Shown: positions 59,577 through 64,000 of the stretch, piece by piece
Position numbering within the stretch: the first letter of the stretch is position 1
Layout of the letters: the number at the start of each line of letters is the position of its first letter
Source: Fervidibacter sinensis
GTDB taxonomy: Bacteria > Armatimonadota > Fervidibacteria > Fervidibacterales > Fervidibacteraceae
Reading direction: 5' to 3' (one strand)
DNA length: 64,000 nucleotides
NCBI GenBank assembly: GCA_032161045.1
Contig: JAVHTH010000007.1
The notes under the pieces: model-generated
The model's database searches: none
What the model was told of the DNA's origin: nothing
The model's input: the letters and a program-made list of their open reading frames with translations, nothing else
Made by a program: the position numbers and the translations under genes

Positions 59577-61186
59577 CATGCAAGGAAGTAGTTGAGCGAC
59601 TAAGCGAATACTGGAGCAACGAATTGGACGAAAGGACGAGGAACGAGGTATCTTTACATTTGCAAGGCTGCCCATCTTGCCAGCACGAGTGGGCAATTTT
59701 CCAGACAGCAATGAACGCATTGAAAAGTGTAACCACGCCTGAACCTTCTCCCGAACTTCTGAGCCGAATTCAATCTGCTGTGATGGCAAAGCAGTCTCGC
59801 AAACCTGTGTTTGTTTGGCGCTGGCAGTGGGCAATGGCTACTGGCGCCGCAACAATTGTCATTGCACTCGTTTCCGTGTCTTTCTTCAGCCGAGTAAGAG
59901 AAAGGACATGGGCCCCACCTTCCCATCCCATCGTAGCAGAACAACCTGTGCCTTTGTTGCCCTCTCCGGCTTTAAGGCAACCACTGCCTCCCTCTTCTGT
60001 TACACCCCCGTCCCTCAAGCCTCAACCCTCGCCTGCAGAGCAAATAGCAAAACCGCGCAGATTATCCGCCATTGAACGCCGCAGGGTAGGGACAGCAAGT
60101 GTAGAGAAGAAGCAGGGATACCCTGAATCGGGGAAATTGTCGCTTTCAAGTCCACCCACTGAGTTGCCACCCTTAGAAGTTCCAAGAGGGGAACGATTAC
60201 CAGAACGGTCCGAGAAAGACATACCCGCTGAAATTGCCCCGCCTGCAGAGCAAACTGCTCCCAAGTTGGCGGAGTTGCCAGTTGAACTTCGGATAGTGCC
60301 TTTCAAGGTGGAGGCTAAATTGAGCGAGCGAGTGCAAGTTCCAGAAACACGAGAAACCGAACGAACGACCACTCTGCGAGGTCCAATCGGTCCCATGGGT
60401 CAGCAAAGCCCAGCAGGACCACAAGGTCCAATTATTGCCGCACCGGCGATGAGTGCTGCCAAAAAGATTGAAGGGGAAACTCAAACTCCCGCCTTGATAG
60501 GGCAACATTTTCCCATGGCAGCACAACAGCCGATGCAACAGTATGGTGGTGGTTTGGGACAGTCGCTTTTTGCAATCCCGTTTGCTTTGCGATGGGCAAA
60601 ATTTGAGCCCGTGGTGGTTGGGAAAGTGACGCTATGGCAATTGATGATAAGTTCCGACAGCCCACAAGTTGTCACTGTCTACCTACGACCGGGAGAAAAA
60701 GTTGAAATCCTGAATGCCCAACAGCCTGTCACGGGTGAGGGGAAAGGTCTGGTTATCTGGCGAGACAAAGTTCACTTTGACAGGGGAATTTTCATTCCAA
60801 TCCTCATCCGAGCAAACGAAGCGGGAACTCGCAAGTTGCTTGTGACTTTGGAGACGATGGACGGGAAAACTTTCTCGTGGTGGTGTCTCTTCCCAGCGAT
60901 GCCCCACGAAGAGCAACCGAAAATTCGTCGTCCTGTTACCCTGCAAATTGAGCAGTGGACAATCCTTGACCTATTCGCACACCTTGCTTGGGAGAGTAAG
61001 GTTGCGTTTCTGCTCCCGGAACAAATTGGGCACAGAATAATCAATGTGCCAGCAAAAACGATGTCCTTGAGGGAGGTTCTCGCACTGCTTGAACGGCAAA
61101 TTGGAGTGCGATGGCAACAGTTCGGGAGCACTTTCTCACTGACTATACCTCTCCCCGCTCCTGTCGCTCCAATGATGAAGCAGTGA
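59573..61186 (+). CDS. Zinc-finger anti-sigma factor with collagen-like and STN-like parts
   Basis: A 537-residue protein coupled to the sigma gene. The N-terminal ZAS domain has C3, H29, C33 and C36 (HLQGCPSC). One membrane segment lies at about 86-105 (WAMATGAATIVIALVSVSFF). A long Pro-rich outside linker contains a short collagen-like run (GPIGPMGQQSPAGPQGP, about 270-288). After a beta-rich domain (about 320-445) comes an STN/secretin-like domain (TILDLFAHLAWESKVAFLL, then SLREVLALLERQIGVRW, about 459-525). The sensor side therefore differs from a plain anti-sigma factor and may bind an outer-envelope partner. Confidence 0.85.
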   Translation: MTCKEVVERLSEYWSNELDERTRNEVSLHLQGCPSCQHEWAIFQTAMNALKSVTTPEPSPELLSRIQSAVMAKQSRKPVFVWRWQWAMATGAATIVIALVSVSFFSRVRERTWAPPSHPIVAEQPVPLLPSPALRQPLPPSSVTPPSLKPQPSPAEQIAKPRRLSAIERRRVGTASVEKKQGYPESGKLSLSSPPTELPPLEVPRGERLPERSEKDIPAEIAPPAEQTAPKLAELPVELRIVPFKVEAKLSERVQVPETRETERTTTLRGPIGPMGQQSPAGPQGPIIAAPAMSAAKKIEGETQTPALIGQHFPMAAQQPMQQYGGGLGQSLFAIPFALRWAKFEPVVVGKVTLWQLMISSDSPQVVTVYLRPGEKVEILNAQQPVTGEGKGLVIWRDKVHFDRGIFIPILIRANEAGTRKLLVTLETMDGKTFSWWCLFPAMPHEEQPKIRRPVTLQIEQWTILDLFAHLAWESKVAFLLPEQIGHRIINVPAKTMSLREVLALLERQIGVRWQQFGSTFSLTIPLPAPVAPMMKQ

Positions 61187-61208
61187 ATCAACTGTGAAAT
61201 GGTGAAAT

Positions 61209-61250
61209 GCGGAGTGCGATAGCGGTTTTACTTTCCACCTCGCACTCCGC
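61209..61250. terminator. Inverted repeat between convergent genes
   Basis: GCGGAGTGCGA (61209-61219) and TCGCACTCCGC (61240-61250) are a perfect 11-bp inverted repeat with a 20-nt loop, between the anti-sigma stop and the prepilin remnant. There is no T-run, so termination in both directions is only a guess. Confidence 0.4.
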
Positions 61251-61265
61251 ACCTTGAACTCACTT

Positions 61266-61863
61266 TTAGCGCCGCCCGTTACCCCACCAACCACAACCGC
61301 CTGCCCAAACTCTTTGCTCCCAGTTGTTGTAAGCCTGCATGGAACGATACCACTTAACATGTCCATCCATGAAAATGACATTGCTTCCACCAGAGTGGCG
61401 GGTGTTGTTGTCAACTCGGCGATCTGGGTTGCAGTTAGCAGCGCACACATTTGCCCAACCAATACGACCTCCACTGTTCAGCAATCCCATTGTGTCAGCA
61501 ACAACAGGGGTATCAGCGGGAGTTGGACGGTTAGGAAGCCGTCCTGCACCTCTCAAACCACCACAGTTGATGTAAAGTGGGTCGTTGCTTGGCAGGTTAG
61601 GACGCTCGCCGTTTTCAATGTTCTCGCTAATACCGTAACTCAGGCGAAATGCCCTGTCAACCCATCCCCAGTTGATAGCGTCATTTACACCGTGGTGAGG
61701 GATACTTCCGCCAGTGCAGTTACCAAAAGTTGGAGCGCTCGGACAAGCAAAAACTTGGTAGTTTCGCATGTAGGGGTTAATGAGCATGTAGTAAGGACGC
61801 CATGGTTGGTTTGAATTGCGGTTGGGAATGTTGCACCAAGTGGGAGAGTAGACAAGGATCTCA
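61266..61863 (-). pseudogene. Truncated DUF1559 prepilin-type protein
   Basis: The frame reads from a TGA near 61865 with no usable start codon (EILVYSPTWCNIP, then PWRPYYMLINPYMRNYQVFACPSAP). It ends in the H-X9-DG motif (RHSGGSNVIFMDGHVKWY) typical of DUF1559 pseudopilin-like proteins. The N-terminal type-4 prepilin signal (GFTLIELLVVIAIIA in relatives) and about 80-90 residues are missing. The junction lies 14 bp before the DUF58 stop, so a deletion probably removed the 5' end. An internal ATG at 61787 would give 173 residues without signal. Confidence 0.75.
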
Positions 61864-61876
61864 TTGTGTCAACATC

Positions 61877-62875
61877 CTAACGCCCACTCTTTAACCTTCG
61901 TTCTCGCTTTTTGAAAAGTTCCATCAGCGGCAACAAAGGTGATTCGCCGGGTGTGACCTCAGCGTAATCAACACGAAGTTGAGTAAGCAATTGTCTCCTT
62001 CGCTGCCATTCCGCTTCAAGTTGTTTTTGCCAACGGTCAACAATTCTCGGAGAACGCAAGTCTAACCAACGCTCTTCGCCAGTTTCTAAATCAACGAACC
62101 GAGCAACTCCGAGCGGTGCTAAGGACCTTTCCCTTCGGTCTCGCAAAATCAGAGCCAAAACTTCATGCCTTGCAGCAAGTTTTTTCAGTGTGCTTTCGTA
62201 ATCCCATGCGTGGAAGTCGGTGAACAGGAAAATCACGCTGCGGCGCCGCCGAGTTAGCCGGCGAAGGAATTCAAGGGCGACAGCCAAATCGGTGCCGCGA
62301 CCTTGCGGTTGAGTGAAAAGCAACTCACGAATCAACCTGTGAGCATGTCTTATCCCTTTGCGAGGTGGAATGAATTTTTCAACTCGGTCAGTGAATAAAA
62401 GCAAACCAACTCGGTCGTTGCTCCTTACGGCAGCCAGAATGAGGGCAGCGGCGACTTCCGCAGCAAGTTCGCTTTTCAACTTACCTTGAGTTCCGAATTG
62501 CAACGAAGGGCTTATGTCCACGACGACGAAAACCCTCAACTCCCGCTCGTGCCTGAACTTCTTGACATAAGGTTTGCCCATCCTCGCCGTTACATTCCAG
62601 TCAATCGTCCTCACATCGTCACCGGGTTGATACTCACGCACCTCTTCAAACTCCAACCCTTGTCCTTTGAAGACGCTTTCGTAAGCACCCAAAAACATCT
62701 CGCTGACAAGCCTGCGGAGTTTCATTTCAAGCCTTTTCACGCGGCGCAAAATTTCAGCGGGTGATGCAGGTTGATTAGTTGGTCGTCCACCATCTCCTTG
62801 CCATCGTTGCAACCAAGTTCTCAGTTTTGAAGGCATATCAAACAGCCTTGCCAAGACGGTTTGAAGTCTCAACAT
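61877..62875 (-). CDS. DUF58 family protein
   Basis: A 332-residue protein of the DUF58 (VWA-like) family. GAYESVFKGQGLEFEEVREYQPGDDVRTIDWNVTARMGKPYVKKFRHERELRVFVVVDISPSL is the conserved N-terminal block (shown here as a family label; positions about 60-125), with the MIDAS-like D-x-S-x-S in VVDISPS. VIFLFTDFHAWD supplies the later metal-side Asp. Such proteins usually sit beside a MoxR ATPase; none is in the window, though an upstream neighbour may exist beyond 64000. AGGTGG precedes the ATG. Confidence 0.88.
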   Translation of the reverse strand: MLRLQTVLARLFDMPSKLRTWLQRWQGDGGRPTNQPASPAEILRRVKRLEMKLRRLVSEMFLGAYESVFKGQGLEFEEVREYQPGDDVRTIDWNVTARMGKPYVKKFRHERELRVFVVVDISPSLQFGTQGKLKSELAAEVAAALILAAVRSNDRVGLLLFTDRVEKFIPPRKGIRHAHRLIRELLFTQPQGRGTDLAVALEFLRRLTRRRRSVIFLFTDFHAWDYESTLKKLAARHEVLALILRDRRERSLAPLGVARFVDLETGEERWLDLRSPRIVDRWQKQLEAEWQRRRQLLTQLRVDYAEVTPGESPLLPLMELFKKRERRLKSGR

Positions 62876-63057
62876 TTAAACCACCTGCTCAGTTTTCCGC
62901 TTTACCTCACTTTCAGAGGGCACGCCTCTGGCGAGCCGAGTTTCCCTTGTAGGGCAGGGTTTTATACCCTGCCGACAAAATTTTTTTCGGCGCGGTATAA
63001 AACCGCGCCCTACATGTTGATTTTCATCGGTCGGGCTGGAGCCCAACCCTCCGAATG
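62876..63057. repeat. Composite palindromic repeat array
   Basis: GAGGGCACGCCTCTGGCGAGCC (about 62915), GTAGGGCAGGGTTTTATACC with CTGCC (about 62949-62973), GGCGCGGTATAAAACCGCGCC with CCTACATG (about 62990-63018) and TCGGTCGGGCTGGAGCCCAA (about 63029-63048), in the order seen at 3.2, 20.6 and 36.2 kb. Confidence 0.85.
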
Positions 63058-63705
63058 TCATCTTTTGCGAGATAAGCGTTGGCGGGTTTCTTTTAGCACA
63101 TCGGAAACTTTCGGCAGGGGAGACTGCCAAAGCCAGTCAACCTTAATGCGAAAACCTTTCAAAACGCTGCTGTGGTAAAACCCTCTCTTGTCGGGCAACT
63201 TCCGCTCAAACCTTCCGCCTTCGCCTAAGACGAAAAAGTCAGCCTGCTTCCTTTCAGGGTCAATGACCCAATATTCACGAACTCCATCAATCTCATACTC
63301 GGCAAACTTTGTCCCCCTGTCACGCAGAATGCTGTCTTCGGAGACAATCTCAATGACCAAATCGGCAGGACCGTCAAGGTAGGTTTCTTTGATGCGGTCA
63401 AGGTGTTCATTCAAGACCACAAGCAAGTCTGGTTCACGAAACCTGTTTGAAATGGGCAACCACATCGCAAACGGCGCCGCTAAAACCACTCCCATGTCAC
63501 GCTCTTCAAGGAATAACCTGAACAAAGCCTGAAGGAAGCCTGCAATATCTTGGTGCAAATAACTTGCTGGAGACATGACGATCACCTCTCCATCTTCCCA
63601 CTCAGCCCAAACATCCTCATCAGCCCAAGCCAAAAATTCCTCAGCGCTCATGCACTTTCTGGGTGTTGCTACTTTCGTGTCAGGTTTTGTCTGAGTTTCA
63701 GCCAT
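63058..63705 (-). CDS. Uma2 family (DUF820) putative nuclease
   Basis: A 215-residue protein of the PD-(D/E)XK-like Uma2 family. MSAEEFLAWADED, WEDGEVIVMSPASYLHQDI, FREPDLLVVLNEHLDRI with the catalytic-type Asp, and DLVIEIVSEDSILRDRGTKF with E-x-V are the expected order, then YEIDGVREYWVIDPER. The family is common in cyanobacteria and Armatimonadota in many copies; a nuclease role is predicted from fold only. AAGGAAGTGAAAGGCG precedes the ATG. It starts 6 bp after the stop of a second copy upstream. Confidence 0.9.
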   Translation of the reverse strand: MAETQTKPDTKVATPRKCMSAEEFLAWADEDVWAEWEDGEVIVMSPASYLHQDIAGFLQALFRLFLEERDMGVVLAAPFAMWLPISNRFREPDLLVVLNEHLDRIKETYLDGPADLVIEIVSEDSILRDRGTKFAEYEIDGVREYWVIDPERKQADFFVLGEGGRFERKLPDKRGFYHSSVLKGFRIKVDWLWQSPLPKVSDVLKETRQRLSRKR

Positions 63706-63711
63706 CGCCTT

Positions 63712-64000
63712 TCACTTCCTTTCCCGTCTTTGCCTTGCCGACTTTAACGCTTCGGAAACTTTCGGCAGGGGAGACTGCCAAAGCCAGTCAACCTTAATGC
63801 GAAAACCTTTCAAAACGCTGCTGTAGTAAAACCCCCTCTTGTCGGGCAACTTCCGCTCAAACCTTCCGTCTTCGCCTAAGACGAAAAAGTCAGCCTGCTT
63901 CCTTTCAGGGTCAATGACCCAATACTCACGAACTCCGTCAATCTCATACTCGGCAAACTTTGTCCCCCTGTCACGCAGAATGCTGTCTTCGGAGACAATC
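63712..64000 (-). CDS. Second Uma2 family protein, 3' part
   Basis: Cut by the window edge; about 95 C-terminal residues are seen, ending WQSPLPKVSEALKSARQRRERK and a TGA at 63712-63714. The 250 bp at 63751-64000 match 63095-63344 of the next gene with about five differences (98%), so the two are tandem duplicates, or their 3' parts were recently converted. The extreme C-termini differ (SEALKSARQRRERK against SDVLKETRQRLSRKR). Confidence 0.88.
   Translation of the reverse strand, partial: IVSEDSILRDRGTKFAEYEIDGVREYWVIDPERKQADFFVLGEDGRFERKLPDKRGFYYSSVLKGFRIKVDWLWQSPLPKVSEALKSARQRRERK

Noticed and set aside
1..64000. tRNA, rRNA or transposase genes
   Set aside because: I looked for the tRNA T-arm pattern, rRNA blocks and DDE-type transposase proteins and found none I could support.

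Overview
The window is a stretch of bacterial chromosome of medium GC content, densely coding on both strands, with no rRNA, recognisable tRNA, transposase or phage genes. The gene set suggests a deep-branching, probably thermophilic bacterium of the Armatimonadota/Fervidibacteria kind: several Gfo/Idh/MocA oxidoreductases, a DUF1559 prepilin-type remnant, an S55 (SpoIVB-type) peptidase protein, Uma2 proteins, HslV, RtcB and a Clp1-type RNA kinase. That placement is inference from gene content, not from a marker-gene tree.

Layout. 1-310: leader end of a CRISPR array (one full and one partial repeat, transcribed leftward), with a leader rich in inverted repeats and a good sigma-70-type promoter. 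0.4-8.8 kb: gap, a membrane hypothetical, rplS-lepB, recN and a large ABC-2-like membrane protein. 9-12.6 kb: a sugar-oxidoreductase neighbourhood (Gfo/Idh/MocA, secreted FG-GAP protein, aldo/keto reductase). 12.6-14.5 kb: a leftward operon antitoxin, RelE-like toxin, Eis-like acetyltransferase, joined by 4-bp overlaps. 14.6-26.9 kb: VWA protein, HEAT protein, a leftward run M24 peptidase / TlpA-like thioredoxin / FAD reductase, hslV, a second Gfo/Idh/MocA, Clp1-like kinase, DUF4870 and a beta-helix protein. 27-29.8 kb: an AT-richer RHS tip with a Cys-rich HExxH C-terminal domain, a tightly linked lipoprotein (candidate immunity protein) and an orphan RHS-core duplicate. 30-36 kb: rtcB, a PqqD-permease-ATPase operon, and an MFS transporter coupled to a third Gfo/Idh/MocA. 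36-48 kb: a mini beta-carbonic-anhydrase-like protein, a phosphodiesterase-PrcB_C fusion, a zf-TFIIB membrane protein, a 1405-residue S55-propeller protein and a 1270-residue GH13 protein. 48-57 kb: smc, an aminotransferase, a threonine-dehydrogenase-like enzyme, MgtC and a metallophosphoesterase. 57-61 kb: an operon of PASTA kinase, ECF sigma factor and zinc-finger anti-sigma factor. 61-64 kb: a truncated prepilin gene, DUF58 and tandem Uma2 genes.

Two features stand out. First, the TlpA-like thioredoxin (18707-19258) carries an in-frame TGA exactly where the first Cys of the CxxC redox motif belongs. It is followed 9 nt later by a perfect 7-bp hairpin with an AGGUU loop, so it is best read as a selenocysteine (UxxC) protein. 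Second, many intergenic gaps are filled by composite arrays of short palindromic modules. Related short repeats also lie in frame inside coding sequences: at least six places in the GH13 gene and one in the acetyltransferase. This resembles the palindromic elements known from Rickettsia genes.
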